Shown here piece by piece: positions 1 through 9,243 of a DNA stretch of 64,000 nucleotides. The notes under the pieces were generated by a model. That model was given only the letters and a program-made list of their open reading frames with translations. It was not told the origin of the DNA and ran no database searches. The stretch's first letter is position 1. Every line of letters starts with the position of its first letter. Position numbers and translations under genes: made by a program. Location of the stretch: the NCBI RefSeq assembly GCF_900890705.1, contig NZ_CAAHFH010000002.1, positions 1,550,001 through 1,614,000 of the forward strand. The letters are read 5' to 3'. Source of the DNA: Pontiella sulfatireligans. GTDB lineage: Bacteria > Verrucomicrobiota > Kiritimatiellia > Kiritimatiellales > Pontiellaceae.

Positions 1-829
1 TCATATCGCCGCGGTAGTTTTCGAGCGCAGCCATTTCAGGTTTATTGTTTTCCGCCGCCCAGGCCGTAAATGCTGCCTGCTGGCTCGACATCGAAACGAG
101 ATGTTCAAATCGATTGCCCCGGTTAATATTCAGGCATTGCGCAATCGGGCCAAGCCCGTGGGTCGGATAGAGGTTTCCATTCTTGGTGTTGTTCTGATGG
201 AAGCGCCATTGGCCCTGATAGCCGCCGTCCTCTTTTGCAATCAGCCCGCACAGCGTGTGGATGTATGCCCCCTCTGCGTGGGTCAGCTCGCCAAAGACGC
301 CCTGCCGCACCATGTTGAGCGTCTGCAGTTCAAAAAAGTCGTAGCAGCAGTTTTCGAGCTGCATGCAGTGTTTGCCGGTTTTCTCCGCCGTATCCACCAG
401 TTCCCAGCACTCGTCAACCGATGTGGCGGAGGGCACTTCCGTAGCGGCATGCTTGCCGTTTTTCATGGCATGCACGCACATCGGCGTATGCCACCGCCAC
501 GGCGCGGCGATGTAGACCAGGTCGAGATCGAGCGCAACAAGATCCTTCCAGACCTCCTCCGTACCGAAAAAGGTTTGGGCCGCAGAGCGCCCGGCGTCTG
601 CCAGAATCTTTGCCGCGCGGGAAACCATCTCTTCGCGCAGATCGCACAAGGCCACGATTTCCACATCCTGGATTTTAGAAAGCCGCTTGACCGCGCCCTT
701 GCCTCGCATGCCGAGGCCAACAATTCCAACGCGGATTTTTCCAACAGGCTTGGCGTTTCCAAGCATTGGAAAAGCCGCGGCCGAAAATGCGGCGGCGCGC
801 AGAAAATCAGTACGAGTTGCATTCATCAT
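1..829 (-). CDS. GH109-type alpha-N-acetylgalactosaminidase (Gfo/Idh/MocA fold), C-terminus beyond window
   Basis: About 276 residues are visible; the gene runs off the left edge. After a short hydrophobic, Tat-like leader (RTDFLRAAAFSAAAF) comes a Rossmann nucleotide-binding loop (VGIVGLGMRGKG, about residues 33-44). About residue 215 there is a block WRFHQNNTKNGNLYPTHGLG, which is characteristic of GH109 enzymes and contains their catalytic His. GH109 enzymes are known to use bound NAD to cleave alpha-N-acetylgalactosaminides. The start follows AGGGAG and overlaps the GH20 stop (ATGATGA), so translation is probably coupled. It is the last visible gene of the amino-sugar operon. A plain Gfo/Idh dehydrogenase is the alternative, but the His block argues for GH109. 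Confidence 0.85.
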   Translation of the reverse strand, partial: MMNATRTDFLRAAAFSAAAFPMLGNAKPVGKIRVGIVGLGMRGKGAVKRLSKIQDVEIVALCDLREEMVSRAAKILADAGRSAAQTFFGTEEVWKDLVALDLDLVYIAAPWRWHTPMCVHAMKNGKHAATEVPSATSVDECWELVDTAEKTGKHCMQLENCCYDFFELQTLNMVRQGVFGELTHAEGAYIHTLCGLIAKEDGGYQGQWRFHQNNTKNGNLYPTHGLGPIAQCLNINRGNRFEHLVSMSSQQAAFTAWAAENNKPEMAALENYRGDM

Positions 830-2430
830 TTAATCTCCCTGTAGTTGACCCCAGCTTCATCGAAGCGCTGCTCCTGCACCTTCATGCGTTCAAGGAAGTG
901 TTCATAGTTTTTTTGTTCTTTCGGAAGCCAAGCCAATTCGGCCAGCGCGCAGGCGCGCGGGAAGGCCATGTATTCCGCTTGCTTCATGTTCGGAATATAT
1001 TCCGTCCAGACCTGCCCCTGCGCACCGAGGATGTGCGAAGCGGTAGTTTCATCCATACCTTCGAGGATCGGTTCAAAACCGTAGACTTTTCCCAATGGCA
1101 GGAATCCGCCAATGGACAGCGGCTCGTTCTTCTTGTCCTTGCTCTGGTAATAGTCGAAATAGAGATATGACGTTGCTGCCACAACAATGTCATGGCCATC
1201 CGCCGCCGCCTGAAGCGCAGCCGGCAGGCCTTTCTTGCCACGCCACCACATGACCGCTGCATTTTCGGCCAACCCTCCTTCGGCGATCTCGTCCCAACCG
1301 ATCAGGCGGCGCCCGTTGGCCACCAGAAAATCGTCGATCTGTTTGATGAACCAGCTCTGCATTTCGTGCATATCCTTCAAGCCGCGCTCCTCGCGCAGCT
1401 GCTGGATGCGTTCGCTGGCCTCCCACTGATTCTTTCTGGCTTCGTCGCCGCCGACGTGGATGAACTCGGAGGGAAACAGCTCCATCACTTCCGTCAGCAC
1501 ATCCTTGCAGAACTGAACAGTGGACTCTTCAGGATTCAGAATATTCGGGTTAACGCCCCACTCAACTTTCACGGGCAGCTGATTAGAGGTGCAGCCCAAT
1601 TCGGGATAAGCCGCGATCGCCGCCTGCATATGGCCGGGCATATCGATTTCCGGCACAATAGTAATGTGCCGTTCGGCGGCATAGGCAACCACTTCGCGGA
1701 TGTCGTCCTGCGTGTAGAACCCGCCGTGGCGCTTTCCATCGTATTTGCGCGGTTTGGCGCGCAGATGCCCCGCAACGGTTTCCTTCCGCCAGGCACCGAC
1801 CTCGGTCAGCTTCGGATATTTCTTGATCTCGATGCGCCAGCCCTGATCTTCGGTCAGATGCCAATGGAAGGTGTTGAACTTGAGCGTCGACATGGTGTCG
1901 ATAAACTTCAGCACATCTTCCTTCGGCATAAAATGGCGGCCGACATCCAGCATCAACCCACGCCATCCAAACCTTGGAACATCCTTGATCGCAACCGTTG
2001 GAACATTCCAATCCCTGGAAACTTTTTCAGTGGAATAGATTTCCGGCGGAAGGAGCTGGCGCAAGGTTTGCGCGCCGTAGAACAACCCGGCGGAAGATGA
2101 TGCCGAAATCTGAACGTACTGCTTGACGCACAATTCATAGCTTTCCGCCCCATTGCCTGAATCTTCCAGTGTTTGGAAAACAATGTCTCCGGCGGCACCC
2201 GCCTTGACCGGGAGCCGGAACCCGGTTGAAGGGCGCAACTGGGCGGCCAGCAGTTCGGCGGTCGGCCTTGCCGCGGCGTCGGCATACGAAATCGTCGCAG
2301 CGGATTTAAGTTCAAAGGTCTTGCCCGTCTCCTTCATTTCCAGCGGCAGCGGAATGAGAGCGGGCGTTGCAAAGGTGGCCGATCCTGCGATCAGCACACA
2401 TAAAATCGTTGTTTGTCGAGCAAACATCAT
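826..2430 (-). CDS. GH20 beta-N-acetylhexosaminidase, secreted
   Basis: 534 residues with an N-terminal signal peptide (hydrophobic stretch at residues 7-22). A GH20b-like alpha/beta domain precedes the catalytic TIM barrel, which begins near WRGLMLDVGRHF (about residue 156). The catalytic Asp-Glu pair is in HVGGDEARKNQW (D329, E330); in this family the Asp orients the substrate acetamido group and the Glu is the acid/base. It should release terminal GlcNAc or GalNAc from glycans outside the cytoplasm. It lies 88 bp downstream of an SSS symporter and overlaps the next gene (GH109) by 4 bp. Length is normal for the family. The gene carries three copies or near-copies of the dispersed TTCCA-N5-TGGAA palindrome. 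Confidence 0.95.
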   Translation of the reverse strand: MMFARQTTILCVLIAGSATFATPALIPLPLEMKETGKTFELKSAATISYADAAARPTAELLAAQLRPSTGFRLPVKAGAAGDIVFQTLEDSGNGAESYELCVKQYVQISASSSAGLFYGAQTLRQLLPPEIYSTEKVSRDWNVPTVAIKDVPRFGWRGLMLDVGRHFMPKEDVLKFIDTMSTLKFNTFHWHLTEDQGWRIEIKKYPKLTEVGAWRKETVAGHLRAKPRKYDGKRHGGFYTQDDIREVVAYAAERHITIVPEIDMPGHMQAAIAAYPELGCTSNQLPVKVEWGVNPNILNPEESTVQFCKDVLTEVMELFPSEFIHVGGDEARKNQWEASERIQQLREERGLKDMHEMQSWFIKQIDDFLVANGRRLIGWDEIAEGGLAENAAVMWWRGKKGLPAALQAAADGHDIVVAATSYLYFDYYQSKDKKNEPLSIGGFLPLGKVYGFEPILEGMDETTASHILGAQGQVWTEYIPNMKQAEYMAFPRACALAELAWLPKEQKNYEHFLERMKVQEQRFDEAGVNYREIK

Positions 2431-2518
2431 ATAGCTCCTTTCAATATTTCACCTTTCGATTCAACGACCGAAGCAACATACGACCTCGTCACCTCATCGG
2501 CGTCCTCAGCAGCCTTCA

Positions 2519-5041
2519 TTAATCCGTCTTAATTTTGACAAACGCCTTCATCAAGATACCGGTTCCAATGATGGCAATAACGCCAAGAATAATCCCCATC
2601 ATGACATTGCCATAAACGAAGCTGCCGATACTGAAAAGTGCGCCGTAAATAACAACGGAGCCAATGAAAACACAGAGGAGTTTCAACGGCATTTGCCAAT
2701 CAACATTCTCCGCGCCTTTGAGATCCACACCCTCATCCTTGGCATTGCGCAACACCTTCGCCCAGCCAGGTCCGCCGGGATGGCATTGACGATAGAACTT
2801 GTAGAGCACCTCTTTAGACACGGGCTTGCTCAACAAGGTGCCAAGGATCCAAGACAAGGTAACCACGATGACCATAAGCATCAACTTCACCGAGAACGTC
2901 TGTCCGGCCACTTCGGGGTGGTAGATATATACGGCGTCGCCCTTGATGATACCCCCGAAACCGATGGAGGCCGCAGACAGTTCCTTGAGCTCTTTACCTT
3001 TGGCTTCAAGCGGTTTGTTGATGGTCTTGAGAAGTTCCTTGCGGAAATCCATTTTAAAGACCTCCAAGGTTCCAGCCCATGCGGGGGCTGTCGCAGCCAT
3101 TACGGCCGTGTTTTGTGATGCTTTCTTGACGATCCCTGCAATAATCGCATCCGTCTTGGCTGCCACTTCCAGATCCTGAGCGGTTGGTTCCGGTGCGCTT
3201 TCATCTTTCGGGGCCGCAGCCACTTCGATAATCGCAGCGGGCGCTTTCAAACCAATGTACGCCTGGGTCAGTGCGCCCACAGAGAGTGCGCTGTCGACAT
3301 CGGCTTTGCGCTTATAGGAAACAGCATAGGCGCTGTGCGCGGCGGCGCGCTCTTCGACATCGTTCTTGGCCGTTTTTTTCCACGCCACGGCGGCTGCATC
3401 TGCCTCGACGTTAAGTTGAGTGACGATCGTGTTGCCCTCTTCCTTGGCCGTCTCAATAAATGACAACAGGGCAGGATCTTTCACTTCCTGCACTTTGCTT
3501 GCCACAGGGCTGCTATCGACATACCAGTTCAGAACGCCATCGTCTCCAGGTCCGAAGACAAGCCAGCAAGCAAGGACCGTGGCTACAATCATAGCAACAA
3601 TCTCGGTCATGGCATTGATTCTCCACCAGAACCAACGAAGCAGGTAAATGGCACCGGTACCCGCACCGGAAAGGAACAGAAGTTCAAATCCCTTCTGCGC
3701 GGAATCAAGAACGGTGAGGGAGAGGAATCCAGCAAACACCATGAGTCCCACCGTACAGACACGGCCCATGCGAACCATATCCTTCTCGGAGGCATCTTTC
3801 TTGACGAAGCGCTTGTAGAAATCGTTGACCACATAGGACGAACCCCAGTTAAGGTGTGTGCCGATGGTCGACATGTAAGCGGCAATCAGCGATGCCACCA
3901 CAATTCCAAGCCAGCCCGGGCTGAGTATTTTTGCCAGCATGGCCGGATAGGCGATATCGCTCTTCAGATACTTGGGATCGATCTCGGGGAACTGGGCTTT
4001 GATATCAGAGAGTTGCGGGAAGATGACGAGGGATGCGAGAGCAACAATAATCCACGGCCACGGACGCACGGCATAGTGCATGAAATTAAACAACATCGTG
4101 GCGCCAATGGCATTTTTCTCGTTTTTAGCCGAGAGCATTTTTTGCGCAATATAGCCGCCGCCGCCCGGCTCGGCACCGGGATACCAAACCGCCCACCACT
4201 GAACTGCGACAGGGATGATGAGCAAGGGAATAAACGACATCCAGTTGTCAAAGTCAGGCATGATATTAAGCTTGGGAATCACGGCCTCATGATTAAGAAG
4301 CCCGGAGAGTCCACCCACAGCAACATCAGCATCAGCATAATTTACGGCAACATAAGCGGCATAAACAGCACCAGCCATCGCGATGCCGTATTGGAAGAAG
4401 TCAGACCAGATCACCCCTTTAATACCTCCCAATGAGGCATAAATGACCACAAAAACAGAGGCGCCAACAATGGTTACTAATGGAGTTGTTCCAAGCATAA
4501 CCCCGCCAATTTTAATTGCGGCCAAAGAAACGGAACCCATGATCAGACAGTTGAAGAAGACGCCAAGATAGATCGCGCGGAAACCGCGCAAGAAGCTTGC
4601 TCCCTTCCCACTATAACGCAGTTCGTAGAACTCGAGATCGGTCATTACCTTGGAACGACGCCAAAGTTGGGCATATATAAATACCGTGACCATTCCAGTG
4701 ATCAGGAATGCCCACCATGCCCAATTTTTAACAACACCGTCGTCACGCACAAACTGGGTCACGAGGTTTGGAGTGTCGCAGCTAAAAGTACAGGCCACCA
4801 TTGAGATGCCGAGCAGCCACCACGGCATGCCGCGGCCCCCTAAAAAGAATTCTTCCGAGCTTTTTCCCGCTGTTTTCGAGGCAACCCAGCCGATCCCCAG
4901 AACGATAGCGAAAAAGACACCGATAATCGCCCAGTCAATCGTACTCAACAACGAGTTTCCCAAAGAACCCGTTGACGCTGCATCAGCCATGGCCGAAACG
5001 GCGGAAAAACACCCTAGGACACACAGGATTAACTTTTTCAT
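2519..5041 (-). CDS. SSS-family sodium:solute symporter with large hydrophilic insertion
   Basis: 840 residues, clearly longer than typical SSS proteins (500-650). It opens with a signal-like segment (MKKLILCVLGCFSAVSAMA), then the LeuT-fold membrane core starting at IDWAIIGVFFAIVLGIGW; the family block EEFFLGGRGMPWWLLGISM is present. Between the membrane segment ending in WLVFGPGD (about residue 500) and the next at KLMLMVIVVTL (about residue 712) lies a roughly 210-residue Ala/Lys/Glu-rich soluble region. Membrane segments resume and run to the C-terminus. The position in an operon with GH20, GH109 and NagB suggests import of N-acetylhexosamines; that is inference. The start follows AGGAAATCGAGT. 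Confidence 0.9.
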   Translation of the reverse strand: MKKLILCVLGCFSAVSAMADAASTGSLGNSLLSTIDWAIIGVFFAIVLGIGWVASKTAGKSSEEFFLGGRGMPWWLLGISMVACTFSCDTPNLVTQFVRDDGVVKNWAWWAFLITGMVTVFIYAQLWRRSKVMTDLEFYELRYSGKGASFLRGFRAIYLGVFFNCLIMGSVSLAAIKIGGVMLGTTPLVTIVGASVFVVIYASLGGIKGVIWSDFFQYGIAMAGAVYAAYVAVNYADADVAVGGLSGLLNHEAVIPKLNIMPDFDNWMSFIPLLIIPVAVQWWAVWYPGAEPGGGGYIAQKMLSAKNEKNAIGATMLFNFMHYAVRPWPWIIVALASLVIFPQLSDIKAQFPEIDPKYLKSDIAYPAMLAKILSPGWLGIVVASLIAAYMSTIGTHLNWGSSYVVNDFYKRFVKKDASEKDMVRMGRVCTVGLMVFAGFLSLTVLDSAQKGFELLFLSGAGTGAIYLLRWFWWRINAMTEIVAMIVATVLACWLVFGPGDDGVLNWYVDSSPVASKVQEVKDPALLSFIETAKEEGNTIVTQLNVEADAAAVAWKKTAKNDVEERAAAHSAYAVSYKRKADVDSALSVGALTQAYIGLKAPAAIIEVAAAPKDESAPEPTAQDLEVAAKTDAIIAGIVKKASQNTAVMAATAPAWAGTLEVFKMDFRKELLKTINKPLEAKGKELKELSAASIGFGGIIKGDAVYIYHPEVAGQTFSVKLMLMVIVVTLSWILGTLLSKPVSKEVLYKFYRQCHPGGPGWAKVLRNAKDEGVDLKGAENVDWQMPLKLLCVFIGSVVIYGALFSIGSFVYGNVMMGIILGVIAIIGTGILMKAFVKIKTD

Positions 5042-5131
5042 ACTCGATTTCCTATTCCTTCATTTCCCTAAACTTTCACACCCACCTTGGCGGCATCGCT
5101 TCTGCGACTCCTCCGGCTGCGCATCCTGCTA

Positions 5132-6052
5132 TCACTCTGGCTTGCCGTCGCAGCCCCACAGATTTTCAGGGTATGCCCCGGCATCCACGAGGGCGCGAAT
5201 CCCAGCCATCACCTGCGGCTTATCTTCTGAATACGTCACGCCCATCCACTTCTCGTTCGTCGGCAGCACATCCACGGTGGTTTCGCCGTTGCTGATCATC
5301 CCATCAATCAGCACCGGCAAAAGGTATTCGCTTTTGAGTTCGCCGCCTTGGCGGCCAAGGAATTCAACGAAACCTTCGTCAAGGAAACCAAACAGCCGGG
5401 GCGAAAATCCCCAGGTGTTCATGGAGACCATGTCGTCTTCGGCCATTGCTTTGAGCCCCGCATCTGTTTCGTAGCGGATCTCGCCGTCGTCCTTGCGCTC
5501 GATGTTGAAGCGTTCAACGACCGAGGCCAGCTTGCCGTCGCGCACATCGCAATAGCCGCGCGCCACGCCGCCGTGGGGCGACAACGTGTTCTTGATGTAG
5601 AACCCGACCATGCAGCAATCCGTGCTGCCGGCATCCATGGTTGAAAGCTGTTGAGCCAGCACCTCGAAGGATTCGCGGCCGTAGAAGTCGTCGGCATTGA
5701 TGACCGCAAAGGGCTCGTTGACGGCCGGGCGGGCGGAGAGCACCGCCTGCCCCGTTCCCCAAGGCTTGGTGCGGCCTGCGGGAACGGAAAAGCCATCCGG
5801 AATATTGTCCAGGGTCTGGAAAACATATTCGACGTCAATCCTGCCGTCCAGCTTGTCTCCGATAACGTTCTTGAAGTCGGCTTCGATATCGGGGCGGATG
5901 ATGAACACCACCTTGCCGAAGCCGGCGCGGATGGCATCGTATACGGAATAGTCCAACACGATTTCGCCGGATGGCCCGACCGGATCGATCTGCTTAAGCC
6001 CGCCGTAACGACTGCCGATTCCCGCGGCCATGATGACTAAAGTAGGTTTCAT
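5132..6052 (-). CDS. Sugar-phosphate nucleotidyltransferase family protein
   Basis: 306 residues. The N-terminus MAAGIGSRYGGLKQ carries the GxGxR and Lys motif that binds the NTP in the nucleotidyltransferase superfamily (GalU, RmlA, MurU type). NADDFYG near residue 118 supplies the Asp expected to bind metal. The expected reaction is NTP plus a sugar 1-phosphate giving an NDP-sugar; the sugar cannot be told from sequence. It sits 33 bp downstream of nagB and 90 bp upstream of the symporter. With the operon's kinase it could form an anomeric-kinase/nucleotidyltransferase pair resembling AmgK-MurU, although it is longer than MurU. The specificity is unresolved. Confidence 0.82.
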   Translation of the reverse strand: MKPTLVIMAAGIGSRYGGLKQIDPVGPSGEIVLDYSVYDAIRAGFGKVVFIIRPDIEADFKNVIGDKLDGRIDVEYVFQTLDNIPDGFSVPAGRTKPWGTGQAVLSARPAVNEPFAVINADDFYGRESFEVLAQQLSTMDAGSTDCCMVGFYIKNTLSPHGGVARGYCDVRDGKLASVVERFNIERKDDGEIRYETDAGLKAMAEDDMVSMNTWGFSPRLFGFLDEGFVEFLGRQGGELKSEYLLPVLIDGMISNGETTVDVLPTNEKWMGVTYSEDKPQVMAGIRALVDAGAYPENLWGCDGKPE

Positions 6053-6085
6053 ATCAAAATTCCCTGGTTGATAGGATAATGGTTC

Positions 6086-6874
6086 TCAGGCGTCCCGCTG
6101 CCACTCCGGCTTGCCGTTATAGACCCACCGATAATAATCGGAAAGTTTTAGCGTAGAAGCGGCACCTTCGTCGATGAAAACCTTGGCCGATGGATGATGC
6201 TGAAGAATCGAAGCCGGCATCATCGATGAAACCGGACCTTCAACGGTCGCGGCAATGGCCTCGGCCTTGCCTTCGCCAAAGGCCAGCATAATGTTCATTC
6301 GTGCATCCATGATGGTGCCGATGCCCATGGTAATGCAGTGGTGCGGAACCTTGGATTCGTCGCCGGCGAAGAAACGCGCGTTGTCCGCAACGGTCTGCTG
6401 CGTCAACGTTTTGATGCGCGTGCGCGAGGCGAACGACGAGGTCGGCTCGTTGAAGCCGACGTGCCCGTCGGAGCCAATGCCCAGCACCTGCAAATCAATT
6501 CCACCTGCTTCGACGATCTTGCGCTCGTATTCCGCGCAGAAGGCCGGGACATCGACCGCCATGCCATCGGGGATATGGACGTTTTCGGGTTTGATATTGA
6601 TGTGGCTGAACAGGTTGTCCCACATAAATTTGTGGTAGGACTGCTCATGGTCTTTTTCCAGCCCAATGTATTCATCGAGGTTGAAGGTGGACACCTGGCT
6701 GAAGTCCAGCCCCTCCTCCTTGTGCAGCCGGATCATTTCCTTGTAGAGCACCAACGGCGTGCTGCCCGTTGCCAGCCCAATCACCGCATTTGGTTTTTCG
6801 CGCACCAAGCGGGCAACCACCCGCGCCGCCGCTTCGCTTGCAACCGATCCGTTTTCCTTGATAATAATTTCCAT
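6086..6874 (-). CDS. nagB: Glucosamine-6-phosphate deaminase
   Basis: 262 residues with standard NagB motifs: IGLATGSTP near residue 33 (phosphate binding), STFNLDEYIGL (the Asp of the active site), and GIGSDGHVGFNEP near residue 133. It converts glucosamine 6-phosphate to fructose 6-phosphate and ammonia in the cytoplasm. It overlaps the upstream PIG-L gene by one base (TGATG), so the two are probably translationally coupled. No nagA (GlcNAc-6-P deacetylase of the amidohydrolase type) is visible in the window, so the coupled PIG-L protein is a candidate for the deacetylation step. Confidence 0.96.
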   Translation of the reverse strand: MEIIIKENGSVASEAAARVVARLVREKPNAVIGLATGSTPLVLYKEMIRLHKEEGLDFSQVSTFNLDEYIGLEKDHEQSYHKFMWDNLFSHINIKPENVHIPDGMAVDVPAFCAEYERKIVEAGGIDLQVLGIGSDGHVGFNEPTSSFASRTRIKTLTQQTVADNARFFAGDESKVPHHCITMGIGTIMDARMNIMLAFGEGKAEAIAATVEGPVSSMMPASILQHHPSAKVFIDEGAASTLKLSDYYRWVYNGKPEWQRDA

Positions 6875-7671
6875 CAGAATATCTCCTTAAGGTTTTCAGC
6901 GCCCAGCGGCACCACCGTTCCGTTTTCTAAACAATCAACAAATCCGCCGCCCTTCCACACCCGCAGGCGATAAAGTGTTGCGAACGAGAAGTCGGGCACG
7001 GCACCGCCCTGCCCGCCGACCAGCTCGCCGCCGCGGCGCACGTTGTCCTGCATCCAGGCCGGCAGCAACACGTGGTATGGGTTGCGCGCCACTTCCTCCG
7101 CATGAAGCGAAATCGCCGCTACGAGATCGGCGACCAGCTCCGCATCGGCTTCGACCATCAGGTTCGGATCGTCCATTGCGCCCCAGTATTCGGACTCAAC
7201 CACCGTGCAGGAAAAATCGGCCGGCAGCTTTTCAAGCGCTTCCACCACCAAGTGATGGGTGGAGATATGGCGCGAGTTCCAATCGTTGGAGTGCGGGATG
7301 AAGATAATATCCGGTTTCAACCCGGTCAGGATTTTCACGACATCGTCCGCCGTCAGGTTTTGAAAGCCATCCGAAGCACGGTGAATATGCCAGCCCAAAT
7401 AAGCACAGGCATCTTCCAGCTCCTTGGCCCGGCCGGCCTGCCTCTCCAAATTGCTGCCAAACGTAACGGGCACATTAATGATCTGCTTGCCGGCTTCACG
7501 CATCAGGCGCAGCGGAAGCAGGCCGGTAATGCACTCGTCGTCCGGATGCGGCGAGAAAACGAGCACTTTGGAAGCAGATACAACCGGCTCCATTCTACCC
7601 GAAACCACCCCGCCCTTGGCCGCCGAAACGCCCGCTTCAATATTTTTTACAAACTCCAGATACGGATTCAT
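6874..7671 (-). CDS. PIG-L/LmbE-family deacetylase coupled to nagB
   Basis: 265 residues. VFSPHPDDECITG (about residues 38-50) is the zinc-binding signature of the PIG-L/LmbE fold, and the downstream His-rich SRHISTHHL fits the second zinc site. Family members N-deacetylate GlcNAc-containing substrates. The one-base overlap with nagB and the upstream sugar kinase suggest a route of phosphorylation, then deacetylation, then NagB, replacing NagA. That is inference. No signal peptide is seen, consistent with a cytoplasmic enzyme. The start follows AAGGAA and lies 26 bp after the kinase stop. Confidence 0.9.
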   Translation of the reverse strand: MNPYLEFVKNIEAGVSAAKGGVVSGRMEPVVSASKVLVFSPHPDDECITGLLPLRLMREAGKQIINVPVTFGSNLERQAGRAKELEDACAYLGWHIHRASDGFQNLTADDVVKILTGLKPDIIFIPHSNDWNSRHISTHHLVVEALEKLPADFSCTVVESEYWGAMDDPNLMVEADAELVADLVAAISLHAEEVARNPYHVLLPAWMQDNVRRGGELVGGQGGAVPDFSFATLYRLRVWKGGGFVDCLENGTVVPLGAENLKEIF

Positions 7672-7697
7672 GCTGTTCCTTTCCTTCCTGTTGAGAT

Positions 7698-9113
7698 TTA
7701 GTCTGTGGCAAACTGTTCCGGCGCAATCGCGTCATACTTTCCAAGCATGGGAAGGCTCGCGGCGGCAACCGCTTGGCCGTGGCGCTTGTCCTGCTCGTTC
7801 GGCGTGACGATTTCAATCTGTTCCGCCAACTCGGGGAAAAGCGCGTCGAGCACCTCTCGTGCTTTTTCAATAATGATGGAGCCCCCCTCCCCGCTGGTCA
7901 CGCGACCGAGCAGCAGCATTTTCCGGATGTCGTAGAAATCTGCATAGTGGGCGATGGTATAACCGAGATAGGTTCCGATGGTGGAATAGATCTTCGCTGC
8001 ACGTTCGTCGCCTTCAGCTATAAGCTTCTGGACTTCGACGAGCTGTTCGGGGAACGGCATGTCGGCGGGGAAGTCGATCCCGGCGGCAGGGGCGAGGCGC
8101 GCAACGGCCTGCTGCGAAAAGTACTGGACGCCGCATCCGAGGTCGCCCGACCATTCGTCGGCGGGGGCGTTCTCGCGGTAGTCGACCGGCGCAAAGGCCA
8201 GCTCGTTGAGCATCGGGGTAATGCTGCCGCAGGGCGTGACATAGCCGACGGCCTCGCTGGTGCCCATGGCGAGGCCGAGCACGGCGTTTTCGTTCATGGA
8301 CATCGAGCCGGCCAATGCCGTAACTTCGCCGTCGTTCACGACATCGAACGGAACATTGCCCCAGCGTTCCTTCAGGTCGAAAAAGATGCGGCGCACTTTT
8401 GATTCGAAATCCTCCGGCGAAACACCGCGGAAGAGCGAGGCCACGCGGACTTCAGAATTGACGTAGACGCCGGCGGAGCTGCCGCCGATGGCATCGACCC
8501 GCGGCAGATGGGAGGCGGCGCGCTGGAGCGTGTCGTTGATCCCCTCGACATGGTAGTTCGGATCGCTCTCGAAATAGGGATTCCATTCGACCTCTTCGGA
8601 AAAGACCACCTTGCCATCGATGACTGCGGCGCACTTGCGGTCGCTGCCGCCCAAGTCAAAGCCGATGCGGCATCCGTCGAGATGGCGGCCCAGCGGCATG
8701 GCCTGCTCGTTGGGCTCCGGAATGGCATTAAACCAACAGGCCTTGATTTCCAACGGCTGGAGATAGGTTTTTTTACCAAAGAATTCGTGATCGAAGCGGC
8801 GCTCGCCTTCCGGGGAATAGATGGCGGCCAGTTTTTCGGCAATGGGGTCGCACCCGGCAACCAGTACCGTGCACCCGCCGCGCTGCCAGAGCAGAAACTT
8901 AAGGATGCGCTCCAGATAGCGCAAGGTCTGCGCTTCGTTTTCGGCCGTCAGCGGAAGCACCTTGGCTTCAAAGACCGAGCAGGTTCCATCGGGGCGCACC
9001 AATGCGATGGAAACGGGCACGGATGCACCCTGCGCAAGGTAGGCGCGGTTCCATAGGGCGGCAGGCACAAAGTCCGCATCGAGTTCCGGTTTAATCACTA
9101 CATCAATATTCAT
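7698..9113 (-). CDS. ROK/hexokinase-like sugar kinase (putative amino-sugar kinase)
   Basis: 471 residues from the start chosen at 9113, which follows AGAGGAAA; an ATG at 9167 has no ribosome-binding site and lies in the promoter region. The protein has an actin-like ATPase phosphate-1 motif IGFDLGGSDRKCAAV (about residue 150), a variant of the DxGGT loop, and VNDGEVTALAG (about 260), which fits the catalytic Asp of ROK kinases. The first 140 residues are an extra domain not typical of short ROK kinases. As first gene of the amino-sugar operon it probably phosphorylates imported N-acetylhexosamine. The phosphorylated position (C6 or C1) is unknown. Confidence 0.75.
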   Translation of the reverse strand: MNIDVVIKPELDADFVPAALWNRAYLAQGASVPVSIALVRPDGTCSVFEAKVLPLTAENEAQTLRYLERILKFLLWQRGGCTVLVAGCDPIAEKLAAIYSPEGERRFDHEFFGKKTYLQPLEIKACWFNAIPEPNEQAMPLGRHLDGCRIGFDLGGSDRKCAAVIDGKVVFSEEVEWNPYFESDPNYHVEGINDTLQRAASHLPRVDAIGGSSAGVYVNSEVRVASLFRGVSPEDFESKVRRIFFDLKERWGNVPFDVVNDGEVTALAGSMSMNENAVLGLAMGTSEAVGYVTPCGSITPMLNELAFAPVDYRENAPADEWSGDLGCGVQYFSQQAVARLAPAAGIDFPADMPFPEQLVEVQKLIAEGDERAAKIYSTIGTYLGYTIAHYADFYDIRKMLLLGRVTSGEGGSIIIEKAREVLDALFPELAEQIEIVTPNEQDKRHGQAVAAASLPMLGKYDAIAPEQFATD

Positions 9114-9243
9114 GGCTGCTTTCCTCTTTAATGATGCGAAGAGAGTGGAATATTGAATTCCAACCATAAAGATTCATTATTTTACAAATTTGACTATTTT
9201 TTAACTATATTGACTTTTCGAGGGGTTTAGGCACTCTACCCCT
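9114..9243. promoter_or_regulatory. Divergent promoter region between amino-sugar operon and AraC gene
   Basis: An AT-rich 130-bp spacer. It holds a direct repeat TTGACT at 9190-9195 and 9210-9215, about two helical turns apart as AraC-family dimers often require, and an inverted repeat TGGAAT-N5-ATTCCA at 9146-9162. These are candidate operator elements read from sequence only. Confidence 0.45.

Noticed and set aside
101..844. 247-codon plus-strand ORF at the left edge
   Set aside because: The opposite strand encodes GH109 with intact motifs and a coupled start; the plus-strand protein has no recognisable features.
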